Shown here piece after piece: positions 25,757-33,944 of a stretch of DNA of 64,000 nucleotides (within the stretch, counting starts at the first letter, position 1; each line of letters starts with the position of its first letter). The notes beneath the pieces are model-generated. The model had not been told where the DNA came from, made no database searches, and worked only from the letters and a program-made list of their open reading frames with translations. The stretch lies in NCBI GenBank assembly GCA_020524245.1, contig JAIVLN010000003.1, forward strand, positions 62,001-126,000, in the 5' to 3' direction. This DNA is from Rossellomorea aquimaris (GTDB taxonomy: Bacteria; Bacillota; Bacilli; Bacillales; Fictibacillaceae). Position numbers and translations under genes: made by a program.

Positions 25757-26970
25757 TTAAGCTTTTCTACAATGTGAATAAGCACCAATGGTATCATCGG
25801 GAAAAAGATAAAGCTTACACATGGGGAGCGGTCGATACGCCCATCCATTATGTTGTAACCGATACAGATGACGTGACGTTCAAAACAGTGCTGCACGATA
25901 AGCAGATGAAGCTCGGTCCCGTAGTTGGGATATTGGCTTCATCGAGTAAAGACGCTCCTTTTACAGGGAATATCAAGACGTTTCAAAGGTTCATCAACCA
26001 TGTCCATTGTCAGCAAGGGTTCGCTTTCGTTTTTACAAAGTCAGGAATTGAAGACGACCTAGTTGAAGGCTACACCCTCCATCCTGTTACCCAGCAATGG
26101 ATCAAAATTCGTGCACCTTACCCGGACTTCGTCTACAACCGGATTCCATCACCTGAAGACGAAGATTCTATTGAGTATGAAGAGAATATGCAATGGTTGA
26201 AGCAATATGGGATCGCCTTTTTCAATCGTAGCTTTTTATCGAAATGGGAAACTTATCTGTTATTGAATCAGCATTTCCACTTGCAACCGTTCTTGCCTGA
26301 AACGAAACGCGTCACCTCTCCACACGTATTAAGACAGATGATCAAGGAGCATGGAGCCATTATTCTGAAACCTGCATCACGCTCCAAAGGGAGCGGAGTC
26401 CTTAAGCTTGAAAAGGGATCGAATGGAAAGCTACAAGCCTTCTCGAATGCAGGAACGGAATCATTTGAAGATGTCTTGGATTTTTGGAAAAAACGGTTTG
26501 ACCACACAGTGATGTTTATCGCCCAACCCTTCGTTGAGCGGAAAAAAATCGACGGTCGCCCTTACGATTATCGGATCCTCGGACAAAAGGGTCCGGATGG
26601 CTGGCGCGTTTCAGGTTATGGAATTCGTTGTGCAGGAAAGGGCAAGCTAACAACCCACGTACCGAGCGGTGGAACGCTGTTACCTGCGAGCACCGCGCCG
26701 CTCAACGCGGAACGATTGACCCGATTAGCCACCATTATTGGGGAAACACTCGACAACGCATTAGGTCCGATTTGTGAATTTTCCATTGACCTTGGTATTG
26801 ATGAAGGGAATCATGGTTGGATTTTTGAAGTCAATTCCAAGCCGATGGTCTTTGATGAAGAACCAATTCAACGTGAATGGGAGAAACGGTGGTTCGAACA
26901 AATTTTAGCAGTTACTGGGTTTTCCCACCATGACATAAATCCCCTCTCCGGCACCCATACTATCGGATAA
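25753..26970 (+). CDS. yheC: YheC-like ATP-grasp coat-associated protein, paralogue 3
   Basis: A 405-residue protein. Blocks: LGPVVGILASS, YPDFVYNRIPS, loop LKPASRSKGSGV and FSIDLGIDEGNHGWIFEVNSKPM. The N-terminus begins with a short beta-rich region containing WYHREKDKAYTWG. It is coupled to paralogue 2 by a 4-nt overlap and followed after 13 nt by a small acidic gene, so four genes probably form one operon. Confidence 0.83.
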   Translation: MIKLFYNVNKHQWYHREKDKAYTWGAVDTPIHYVVTDTDDVTFKTVLHDKQMKLGPVVGILASSSKDAPFTGNIKTFQRFINHVHCQQGFAFVFTKSGIEDDLVEGYTLHPVTQQWIKIRAPYPDFVYNRIPSPEDEDSIEYEENMQWLKQYGIAFFNRSFLSKWETYLLLNQHFHLQPFLPETKRVTSPHVLRQMIKEHGAIILKPASRSKGSGVLKLEKGSNGKLQAFSNAGTESFEDVLDFWKKRFDHTVMFIAQPFVERKKIDGRPYDYRILGQKGPDGWRVSGYGIRCAGKGKLTTHVPSGGTLLPASTAPLNAERLTRLATIIGETLDNALGPICEFSIDLGIDEGNHGWIFEVNSKPMVFDEEPIQREWEKRWFEQILAVTGFSHHDINPLSGTHTIG

Positions 26971-26983
26971 GGAGGGTCAAAAC

Positions 26984-27178
26984 ATGGCTGATAATGGTTC
27001 ACAATATGAAGGACGCGACAAATCCTATATGGACATCGACCGGATGATCAATGAAGGGATGGCTGGAGGTACTGTAACTGGACGTTACAAACATGAGCAA
27101 ATCGACGAAAGCCGTCCACTTTATGACGAAGAACCTCCTGTTGAGTACAAAAACTCATCTGAAGACCGGTTGAAATAG
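26984..27178 (+). CDS. Small hydrophilic protein of the YheC/YheD operon
   Basis: A 64-residue, charged, probably disordered protein without Cys. The centre reads INEGMAGGTVTGRYKHEQ and the tail is acidic (YDEEPPVEYKNSSED). AAGGAGGG lies 8 nt upstream of the ATG. I do not recognise the family with certainty. Its position directly after three ATP-grasp genes makes it a candidate coat component or modification substrate, an inference only. Confidence 0.7.
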   Translation: MADNGSQYEGRDKSYMDIDRMINEGMAGGTVTGRYKHEQIDESRPLYDEEPPVEYKNSSEDRLK

Positions 27179-27187
27179 AGAATTACG

Positions 27188-27230
27188 ACGGACTGTCTCA
27201 TCCCTTTTTTGGAGATGGCAGTCCTTTCTA
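27188..27230 (+). terminator. YheC/YheD operon terminator
   Basis: Imperfect stem GGACTGTCTCATC/GGAGATGGCAGTCC followed by TTTCTATTTT. Confidence 0.75.
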
Positions 27231-27310
27231 TTTTACATAGCGATGATTACACGTTTTGGTTTCGCTATTGTTATACTAGAGTCAATACGTTGATGAAGGG
27301 ATTATAGGCA

Positions 27311-28204
27311 ATGACGGATATACATAAACTGAAGAATATTTTAGGGCGAGACAACGTTATCCAGCAGAACCATGAGAAAGGAAAGGATGAGGATTTCTTA
27401 TGGTATCGGACGCAAGAAGGGGAAGAACTGGGGATCCGAAGAAGCGCTTTGACCTCAGACAATGAACAGCTGCTTAGTCTGTTCCTTACCCCTTTAGCAA
27501 GTCGGCCAATGGATGAGGACCAGACACAATCCGCCTGGTATGAGCTGTTGTACAATGACAGGACATCCGACAAGAACTATCGCATTGAAAAAGGACGACT
27601 CCTACATTTTCAAATCAATAGTGAGGATGTCGAGCATGAGTTATTTGTGGAAGCTTTTCAAAACATGCTTTCACCCGACATCATTCCTGTCTGGAGAGAT
27701 CGGTATTCCGGCGTTTTCATCGAACCGTCTGACCTCCCATCCGTTACGGAAAAGCAGTTGGATGAGCTGATTCATACGATTGAAAGCGACTTTTATATGA
27801 AAACGACAATGTTCATCGGCTCTCCCTTTTCTTCTCTCCAAGAAGCGAAGAAGTGTTTTGATAAGGAAGAGGCTTTTTACGAAGTCGTTTCCGAATATCC
27901 TCAACGGTCACAGATCTACACGCTCACTTCTGCCTTACCTGCCTTGTTGTTACATCAAGCTAAGCGTGATGATCTGACGTATGTGCAGGATCAAGTATTG
28001 AAAGAAGTCGATACGGAACTGTTGAATACGGTAAAAGTGTTGCTTGAATGTGATTTGAACTATTCTTTAGCAGCGAAGAAGTTGTTCATCCATCGCAACA
28101 GCTTGCAGTACCGAATCGAGAAGTTCTCTGATCTGACAGGCCTTGATCCGAAGACATTCATGGACGCCGTCACCTGTCATCTGCTCTTTTTATCACTCAA
28201 TTAA
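27311..28204 (+). CDS. PucR/CdaR-type transcriptional regulator
   Basis: A 297-residue cytosolic protein. The C-terminal 60 residues are a PucR-type HTH (LLECDLNYSLAAKKLFIHRNSLQYRIEKF-like, ending in a hydrophobic helix). The N-terminal part has no domain I can name and is presumably the effector-sensing region. It is upstream of msmX with a 127-nt gap that holds its own promoter and cre site, so it may regulate msmX or sugar uptake; this is inferred from adjacency. Confidence 0.82.
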   Translation: MTDIHKLKNILGRDNVIQQNHEKGKDEDFLWYRTQEGEELGIRRSALTSDNEQLLSLFLTPLASRPMDEDQTQSAWYELLYNDRTSDKNYRIEKGRLLHFQINSEDVEHELFVEAFQNMLSPDIIPVWRDRYSGVFIEPSDLPSVTEKQLDELIHTIESDFYMKTTMFIGSPFSSLQEAKKCFDKEEAFYEVVSEYPQRSQIYTLTSALPALLLHQAKRDDLTYVQDQVLKEVDTELLNTVKVLLECDLNYSLAAKKLFIHRNSLQYRIEKFSDLTGLDPKTFMDAVTCHLLFLSLN

Positions 28205-28260
28205 TCAAACGTTTGTACAAAGTGCATAACAATGGGTGCATTTTTTGTGCATCCTTCCAA

Positions 28261-28289
28261 TTTACGTGCAAACGATTTCCCTCTAAACT
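28261..28289 (+). promoter_or_regulatory. Candidate msmX promoter
   Basis: TTTACG, 17-nt spacer, TAAACT. A second cre-like sequence (TGCAAACGATTTCC, 28267-28280) falls in the spacer. Confidence 0.55.
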
Positions 28290-28298
28290 TATGTATTA

Positions 28299-28312
28299 AG
28301 AAAACGTTTACA
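28299..28312 (+). promoter_or_regulatory. cre site (CcpA) upstream of msmX
   Basis: AGAAAACGTTTACA matches the catabolite-responsive element TGAAARCGYTTWCA at 13 of 14 positions. It lies about 10 nt downstream of the candidate -10, a position where CcpA would block transcription, and 19 nt before the ATG. Confidence 0.75.
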
Positions 28313-28331
28313 TACGAGAGGGGAAACTGAC

Positions 28332-29432
28332 ATGGCAGATATTACAATGAGCAAAATCGTTAAACGGTATGACAACTCTGTTACTGCAGTACAAGATTTC
28401 AATTTGGACATCAAAGATAAGGAATTTATCGTATTCGTAGGTCCATCCGGTTGCGGTAAATCAACGACCCTTCGCATGATTGCCGGTCTTGAGGAAATCT
28501 CTGAAGGAGACCTCGTCATTGGCGATAAGCGCGTGAACGACGTCGCTCCAAAAGACCGTGACATCGCAATGGTATTCCAGAACTATGCACTCTATCCGCA
28601 TATGAATGTCTATGACAACATGGCGTTCGGATTGAAGCTTCGTAAGTTTGATAAAGGTGAAATTGATAAGCGTGTAAAAGAGGCCGCTCGCATCCTGGGT
28701 CTTGAAGATTACCTGGATCGTAAGCCGAAAGCGTTGTCTGGTGGTCAGCGTCAGCGTGTTGCACTTGGTCGTGCCATCGTACGTGACCCACAAGTGTTCT
28801 TGATGGACGAGCCGCTTTCCAACCTTGATGCTAAGCTGCGTGTACAAATGCGTGCTGAGATTTCGAAGCTTCACCAACGTCTACAGACGACTACGATTTA
28901 CGTAACGCACGATCAGACAGAAGCGATGACGATGGCGACACGAATCGTCGTCATGAAGGATGGCGTCATCCAACAAGTCGGTACTCCGAAACAAGTGTAC
29001 GATACGCCTGAAAACGTGTTTGTCGGTGGATTCATCGGGTCTCCTGCCATGAATTTCTTACATGGAAAACTGGAAGGAAACCACTTTACAATGGGGAACA
29101 TCAAGCTGAACGTTCCTGAAGGAAAGATGAAGGTCCTTCGCGAGCACGGTTATGGTGATAAAGAAATCATTCTCGGCATCCGACCGGAAGATATCCATGA
29201 TGAGCCTGTATTTACAGAGGCTTCTGAAGGAACGAAGATCTCTGCTGTCATTGATGTTGCCGAATTGATGGGTGCAGAAACGTACCTCTATTCAACTGTA
29301 GCGGATCAGAGCTTTATCGCACGTGTCGACTCCCGTACTGACATTCAGAATGGACAGAAGCTCGAACTCGCATTCGACATGAACAAATGCCACTTCTTCG
29401 ACGCAGAAACTGAAAAAAGAATTCACAGTTAA
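28332..29432 (+). CDS. msmX: Multi-sugar ABC transporter ATPase MsmX
   Basis: A 366-residue ATPase of the MalK/UgpC type. Walker A GPSGCGKSTT, Q-loop MVFQNYALYPHMNVYDNM, signature LSGGQRQRVALGRA, Walker B VFLMDEPLSNLD, then a C-terminal OB/TOBE domain (LGIRPEDIHDE). In B. subtilis MsmX energises several sugar importers that lack their own ATPase. No sugar permease is adjacent here, as expected for the shared ATPase. A cre site upstream fits carbon catabolite control. Confidence 0.93.
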   Translation: MADITMSKIVKRYDNSVTAVQDFNLDIKDKEFIVFVGPSGCGKSTTLRMIAGLEEISEGDLVIGDKRVNDVAPKDRDIAMVFQNYALYPHMNVYDNMAFGLKLRKFDKGEIDKRVKEAARILGLEDYLDRKPKALSGGQRQRVALGRAIVRDPQVFLMDEPLSNLDAKLRVQMRAEISKLHQRLQTTTIYVTHDQTEAMTMATRIVVMKDGVIQQVGTPKQVYDTPENVFVGGFIGSPAMNFLHGKLEGNHFTMGNIKLNVPEGKMKVLREHGYGDKEIILGIRPEDIHDEPVFTEASEGTKISAVIDVAELMGAETYLYSTVADQSFIARVDSRTDIQNGQKLELAFDMNKCHFFDAETEKRIHS

Positions 29433-29443
29433 GAGAAAATAAT

Positions 29444-29476
29444 GAAGCTGACTCAGAATGACGAGTCAGCTTTTTT
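29444..29476 (+). terminator. msmX terminator
   Basis: Stem AAGCTGACTC/GAGTCAGCTT followed by TTTTCATT. Confidence 0.9.
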
Positions 29477-29517
29477 CATTACCTTCATCTTTCCTAAAAT
29501 TCTCTTTTCTAATAGTT

Positions 29518-29810
29518 GTTGCTTTTAGTCATTTTTAAAAATCAACTTGTGCAAATTGATTGGAGCGCAAGGTGCGAGACTCCGGCGGGATCAGCGTGCC
29601 TACTACCTGAATAATCTCCTCGCAAGGCATGCGACGAGGAAGCTCGCATCGACAGGACTTTCTTTTAGACGCAGGAGCACAAATGGCTTCCTTAAAAAGG
29701 AGACTCCTGAGATCGCAAAGCGACGAGTGGGCTCACCGCACGCCCCGCGGAAAGCGAGCATCCTGGAACGGAAATCAACGACTTTCAAGAGCAACAAAGT
29801 TTGCGAAAAC
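29518..29810 (+). repeat. Long fold-back repeat, copy 2
   Basis: Same orientation and nearly the same length as copy 1, with scattered substitutions. Conserved parts are GTGCGAGACTCC, CGGGATCAGCGTGCC, GGCATGCGACGAGGAAGC, GACGAGTGGGCTCACC and CCCCGCGGAAAGCGAGC. It lies after the msmX terminator, so outside that gene's transcript. ORFs through it are spurious. Confidence 0.9.
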
Positions 29811-29929
29811 TACCTTCCTGCCTTCCTGAAACATAGAGATGCTTGATATGAGATTCAATAGTGCCTGGAACGGGAAATGCAGTTTACAAAAGGTTTGTTT
29901 TCGCTAAAAATGAACATAATACTTTATGA

Positions 29930-29958
29930 TTGACTTCACACGTTCAGCTCACTACAAT
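29930..29958 (+). promoter_or_regulatory. Promoter of the amino-acid ABC transporter operon
   Basis: TTGACT, 17-nt spacer, TACAAT: a near-consensus SigA promoter 70 nt before the substrate-binding protein gene. Confidence 0.75.
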
Positions 29959-30027
29959 GTAAAAGGTACTTAGTTATCCTATGTATTTTGTCAGAATTAA
30001 AAATATAAACCATCAGGAGGTATATAC

Positions 30028-30819
30028 ATGAAACGTACTTGGCTTTATTCCTTTATTGCTGTCCTGCTCATTGGAATCCTTGCAGCTTGCGGAGGAAACG
30101 ATGAAAAAGGACAAGATGAAGCGGGAGGAGCTGGAGACGAGCGTGAAGTTCTGAAAATCGGAACGGAAGCTACCTATCCACCATTCAGCTTCAGAGATTC
30201 AGAATCCAACGAAATCACGGGTTATGACGTAGAGATTGCTCGTGAAGTAGCAAAACGTATCGGTATGAAAGTGGAATTCGTACCTACCGAATGGAAAGGT
30301 ATGTTCGGAGCGCTAGATACAGAGCGAATTGACATGGTTGCTAACCAGGTGACCATCACAGATGAACGTAAACAGAAATACGCATTCTCTGAGCCTTACA
30401 CGGTTTCAGGCGGTCAGGTCATCGTACATGAAGATAACAACGACATCAAAGGCATAGAAGACTTGAAAGGTAAAACCGTCGGTACGACACAAGGTAGTAA
30501 CTATGCGAAAGCTGCTGAAGAAGCAGGCGCTAACTTGAAATATTACAAAGGGATCGCTCAAGTTCTCACTGACCTGAACGTCAAACGAATCGATGCAGCC
30601 TTGAATGACCGACTCTTCATCCAACAGGAATTGAAAGATGACAGTTACAAGGTGAAAGCTGTCGGAGATCCATTCAACCAAACGAAAATGGCCTTCGCTT
30701 TCCGTAAAGGTCAAGATGAGCTCATTGAAAAAGTGAACAATGCGATGAAGGAAATGAAAGAAGACGGAACACTTGAAGAAATTTCTCAAAAGTATTTTGG
30801 AGAAGATGTAAGTGAATAA
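30028..30819 (+). CDS. Amino-acid ABC transporter substrate-binding lipoprotein
   Basis: A 263-residue lipoprotein. The signal ends in lipobox LAAC (C21), and the family-3 solute-binding fold begins KIGTEATYPPFSF, with YDVEIAREVAKRIG and RKQKYAFSEPYTVSG. It resembles cystine/polar amino-acid binders such as TcyA; specificity is not determined. AGGAGGTATATAC precedes the ATG. It overlaps the permease gene by 8 nt. Confidence 0.88.
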   Translation: MKRTWLYSFIAVLLIGILAACGGNDEKGQDEAGGAGDEREVLKIGTEATYPPFSFRDSESNEITGYDVEIAREVAKRIGMKVEFVPTEWKGMFGALDTERIDMVANQVTITDERKQKYAFSEPYTVSGGQVIVHEDNNDIKGIEDLKGKTVGTTQGSNYAKAAEEAGANLKYYKGIAQVLTDLNVKRIDAALNDRLFIQQELKDDSYKVKAVGDPFNQTKMAFAFRKGQDELIEKVNNAMKEMKEDGTLEEISQKYFGEDVSE

Positions 30820-31474
30820 CGACATCATCAACCTCATGACAAACTCCCTCCCGTTCTTACTGGAGGGAGTTCAAATTACAGTCTTCCTAAGTGTCGTCTC
30901 GATCATTGGCGCTTTGTTCCTTGGACTGATCATTGCGGTTATGCGAATCTCGAATGTTAAGGTCCTATCGGGCTTGGCTCGTTTTTATGTATCTTTTTTC
31001 AGAGGAACTCCTCTTTTGACCCAACTGTTACTTATCTATTTCGGGTTGACATGGCTGTATGCATTTTCCGGAGTGCAAGCCGCTCTCTTAGGACTCATTC
31101 TCCATTTCAGCGCATATATTTCGGAATCATACCGGGCATCGATTCTTTCTATATCAAAAGGACAGTGGGAAGCAGGCTACTCACTTGGGATGAACACAGC
31201 ACAAGTGTTTAAGGAAGTCATTATGCCTCAGGCGTGGAGACGCTCCATACCGCCTGTTTGGAACTCATTGATTGATATCGTTAAGGCATCCTCACTTGCT
31301 TCTGTACTGGCAGTTCAAGAATTGACAGGTGTTGCTGATCAGATTGCAGCATCAAACCTGGTCGTCTTTTGGATCTACGTGGAAGTCCTCTTTATGTATT
31401 GGGGATTGACGACGTTGTTAAGCTTTCTACAAACGTATCTCGAACGAAAACTGGATGTCAGTTTGCAAGCTTAA
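30812..31474 (+). CDS. Amino-acid ABC transporter permease
   Basis: A 220-residue His/Glu/Gln/Arg-type permease with about five membrane helices. It contains FRGTPLLTQLLLIYFGL and the cytoplasmic EAA loop (EAGYSLGMNTAQVFKEVIMPQAWRRSIPP region). GTG start at 30812 with GGAG 9 nt upstream. The usual ATPase gene does not follow: the next gene is convergent. It must rely on an ATPase encoded elsewhere. Confidence 0.88.
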   Translation: MNNDIINLMTNSLPFLLEGVQITVFLSVVSIIGALFLGLIIAVMRISNVKVLSGLARFYVSFFRGTPLLTQLLLIYFGLTWLYAFSGVQAALLGLILHFSAYISESYRASILSISKGQWEAGYSLGMNTAQVFKEVIMPQAWRRSIPPVWNSLIDIVKASSLASVLAVQELTGVADQIAASNLVVFWIYVEVLFMYWGLTTLLSFLQTYLERKLDVSLQA

Positions 31475-31503
31475 GCAATAGCTCGAATGGAGCTGTTGCT
31501 TTT

Positions 31504-31764
31504 TTAATTGGACTCAGATCTCCATTCATGGATCAGCAATACATTTTCAGCCGCACATTGCGAACAATAAAACACATGGGGGCATTGGTTGTCCTTTTCA
31601 TCATCCGGAATACCGTCTTCCATTTTCAATGAATCGATTTCCGTATACGGACTATAATCATCGTAGTAATCCATCACTCGACCACTGTCTTCCATCATTC
31701 CAAGACAAGACGGACAACGGTATTGGGTTGAACTTAATTGATTACAGACTGGACAAATGGACAT
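31504..31764 (-). CDS. Zinc-ribbon protein of unknown function
   Basis: An 86-residue soluble protein with two paired Cys motifs near the start (CPVC and CPSC) and a later CSQC after a His/Cys-containing stretch (NQCPHVFYC). This suggests one or two zinc sites. The middle is acidic. ATG 31764 has AAAGGAG 10 nt upstream; the longer frame overlaps the SASP gene and is not real. It follows the SASP gene on the same strand. Confidence 0.75.
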   Translation of the reverse strand: MSICPVCNQLSSTQYRCPSCLGMMEDSGRVMDYYDDYSPYTEIDSLKMEDGIPDDEKDNQCPHVFYCSQCAAENVLLIHEWRSESN

Positions 31765-31834
31765 GATTGTCGATCTCCTTTTCCAAAAAGATTGAAAGAA
31801 GGAGTGGAACTTGTCCACCCCCTCAAAGCCATTA

Positions 31835-32038
31835 TTATTGTTGGTATCCGCCACCAATTTGTGATTGAGCTTGTTGAACAAGACGCTTTGTGATTTCTCC
31901 ACCAACTGATCCGTTAGCACGAGAAGTTGTGTCTGGTCCTAGTTGTACTCCAAATTCAGAAGCGATTTCAGTCTTCATTTGGTCTAAAGCAGCTTGAGCA
32001 CCTGGTACTACTAATTGATTGCTGTTATTTTGAGCCAT
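31835..32038 (-). CDS. Alpha/beta-type small acid-soluble spore protein
   Basis: A 67-residue SASP that coats forespore DNA and protects it from UV and heat. It has the N-terminal Gln/Asn-rich start ([14 protein letters not shown]), the GPR protease site region ([10 protein letters not shown]), and the DNA-binding C-terminal block with [29 protein letters not shown] precedes the ATG. Forespore SigG control is expected from the family; I did not find a convincing SigG promoter. Confidence 0.95.
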   Translation of the reverse strand: MAQNNSNQLVVPGAQAALDQMKTEIASEFGVQLGPDTTSRANGSVGGEITKRLVQQAQSQIGGGYQQ

Positions 32039-32157
32039 GTATCTCACCTCCTCCTTGGTAACCATAGTTTGCGTTATTGAGAATGCGTTATTCATAATTA
32101 GCGCATGGAATTTTATAACACATTGAAAATGAATTGTTCCTAGGTCTAAAGCACTGT

Positions 32158-32300
32158 TTCGGGAAACCAATGTTCATTTTCGAGAGACAACAGCTCGTTT
32201 TCGGAAGACTAGGCCTGATTTTCGGGAAACTGAGTGCCATATTCGGGAGACTGAACAGGTTTTTCGAGAGACTGGCCAAATTTTTCGATAATCTGCCCCT
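32158..32300 (+). repeat. Array 3: seven 21-nt units, TTCGGGAGACT family
   Basis: TTCG followed by GGAAACC/AGAGACA/GAAGACT/GGAAACT/GGAGACT/AGAGACT/ATAATCT recurs at 32158, 32179, 32200, 32221, 32242, 32263 and 32284, exactly every 21 nt. It lies between the ktrD terminator and the SASP promoter region. Confidence 0.93.
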
Positions 32301-32335
32301 CATTTCCCCCAATTACCTGCCCAATCCTCTCCAAT

Positions 32336-32368
32336 AAAAAAACGACTGAGCTTTTGCGCTCAGTCGTA
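32336..32368 (-). terminator. ktrD terminator
   Basis: Stem ACGACTGAGC/GCTCAGTCGT, with TTTTTTT following on the minus strand. Confidence 0.9.
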
Positions 32369-32374
32369 ACATTT

Positions 32375-33727
32375 CTAGCCAATAATGACTTGTTCTTTCG
32401 GATAATGATAGGTTTCTTTGACGACTTTCCCTCGAATGATGAACAGGAAGGACAGGATACCGACCCGTCCGATGAACATCAGGAAGATGACAAGCACTTT
32501 TCCTGGTGTGCTCAAAACCGGGGTCAACCCCATCGACAGTCCACACGTTCCGAAGGCCGATGCGACTTCGAAAATGACCGGCATCAAAGGCGCGGATTCC
32601 GTAAACATTAATACGAGAACCGATGTAGTGAACATGAGTACCGCGACACTTAACACGACGAATGCCTTTTGCACGTCTTCCGTCAACAGCTCACGCTTGA
32701 ACACCTTGATGGTCGGTTTTCCTTTCGCAAAGGACAAAATCGCCAGGATGACGATCGCGAAAGTGGTCGTCCGAATTCCGCCACCAACGGAACTTGGTGA
32801 GGCACCAATGAACATCAGACCGGACATCAGGAGCTGTGTCGGTTCTGAGAACGCATTGATGTCCATCGTCGATAATCCCCCACTCCGTGTCGTTACAGAC
32901 TGGAACAAGGAATAGAACAAGATTTGATGCCACTTTTTATCTTCATAAAATAAATTGAACTCTAGTACAATGATTAGAAGTGTACCTAGAACGACCAGGA
33001 AAAAGAAGGTCACTGTCGTCAATTTCGTAAACAATGAGAACTGGTACTTCCCTTTCTTGGAAGTTATGTATTCTTTCACTTCCAACAAGACCGGGAATCC
33101 GATTGCTCCCAAGATCATCAATAGAATATTGATGAACTGGACGAAATAATCAGCGGCAAATGGCTGCAACGATTTCCCTGTAATGTCGAATCCACCGTTC
33201 GTCGTCGCACTGACCGATGCGAAGAATCCTTGGATGAATGCTTCTTGCCACGTTTCGAAATAGTTCAGGAAATAGACGCCAAGAATCATCGTTCCGATTC
33301 CTTCAATGATCAAGATGAGATAAAGGATCTGGATCATCAGGCGGACGAGCCCTTGGAGAGTGGAAAGGTTCTGGTCGGTCATGATGAGCTGTCGTTCTCT
33401 CAACCCGATCCGCTTACCGACTAGGAGCCATATGAACGTTCCGAGTGTCATGATTCCGATACCACCGAATTGCAAAACGAAGGCTAACAGGAAATACCCC
33501 AGCTCGTTAAACGTCTCAGCCGTATTCACAACTGTTAGACCTGTTACACTGATCGCACTGACGGCAGTAAACAATGCGTCGATGAACGACCAGTCCATCC
33601 CACCTCTATGCGCGTACGGAATGCTTAATAAAGAGGTCGACATGACGACGGCCCCAAGGTAAAACAACACAATCAATTGTACGGAAGTTAAACGTATTCT
33701 TCGATAACGTCGATTTTTTTTCATCAT
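32375..33727 (-). CDS. ktrD: Potassium uptake channel subunit KtrD
   Basis: A 450-residue membrane protein of the Trk/Ktr/HKT superfamily with four M1-P-M2 repeats. The selectivity-filter glycines are visible in each P-loop: VTGLT, TTNGG, TTRSGG and TCGLS. The segment LQFGGIGIMTLGTFIWLL and the C-terminal YHYPKEQVIIG match KtrD more closely than KtrB. It needs a cytosolic RCK subunit (KtrC in B. subtilis), which is not encoded here. It mediates K+ uptake in osmotic adjustment. Confidence 0.9.
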   Translation of the reverse strand: MMKKNRRYRRIRLTSVQLIVLFYLGAVVMSTSLLSIPYAHRGGMDWSFIDALFTAVSAISVTGLTVVNTAETFNELGYFLLAFVLQFGGIGIMTLGTFIWLLVGKRIGLRERQLIMTDQNLSTLQGLVRLMIQILYLILIIEGIGTMILGVYFLNYFETWQEAFIQGFFASVSATTNGGFDITGKSLQPFAADYFVQFINILLMILGAIGFPVLLEVKEYITSKKGKYQFSLFTKLTTVTFFFLVVLGTLLIIVLEFNLFYEDKKWHQILFYSLFQSVTTRSGGLSTMDINAFSEPTQLLMSGLMFIGASPSSVGGGIRTTTFAIVILAILSFAKGKPTIKVFKRELLTEDVQKAFVVLSVAVLMFTTSVLVLMFTESAPLMPVIFEVASAFGTCGLSMGLTPVLSTPGKVLVIFLMFIGRVGILSFLFIIRGKVVKETYHYPKEQVIIG

Positions 33728-33858
33728 TATACAACCTTCTACGATTTTCTATGTCGAATGAATCTATCGTACCTAATTTAGATAAAACTGAAAACCCTTT
33801 TCTACAATTAGTTTTCCCATCTTTTCCCGACACAAATGCGTTTTATTCTTATTTAGTA

Positions 33859-33887
33859 TTAACACGTAAAGTAAATCAAAGTATAAT
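33859..33887 (+). promoter_or_regulatory. psd promoter
   Basis: TTAACA, 17-nt spacer, TATAAT; strong SigA-type promoter about 60 nt before psd. Confidence 0.75.
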
Positions 33888-33944
33888 ATTGGTATTGTTT
33901 TGAAAAATAATAGTCACCATTGCTTTACATCTGCATGGATTGGA

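Noticed and set aside
27241-27310. Promoter of the PucR-type regulator using TATACT near 27270
   Set aside because: No -35 with acceptable spacing; left out.
29547-29846. ORF in repeat copy 2 (and the similar one at 36972-37214 in copy 3)
   Set aside because: Same translation as the repeat in copy 1; element structure, not protein, is conserved.
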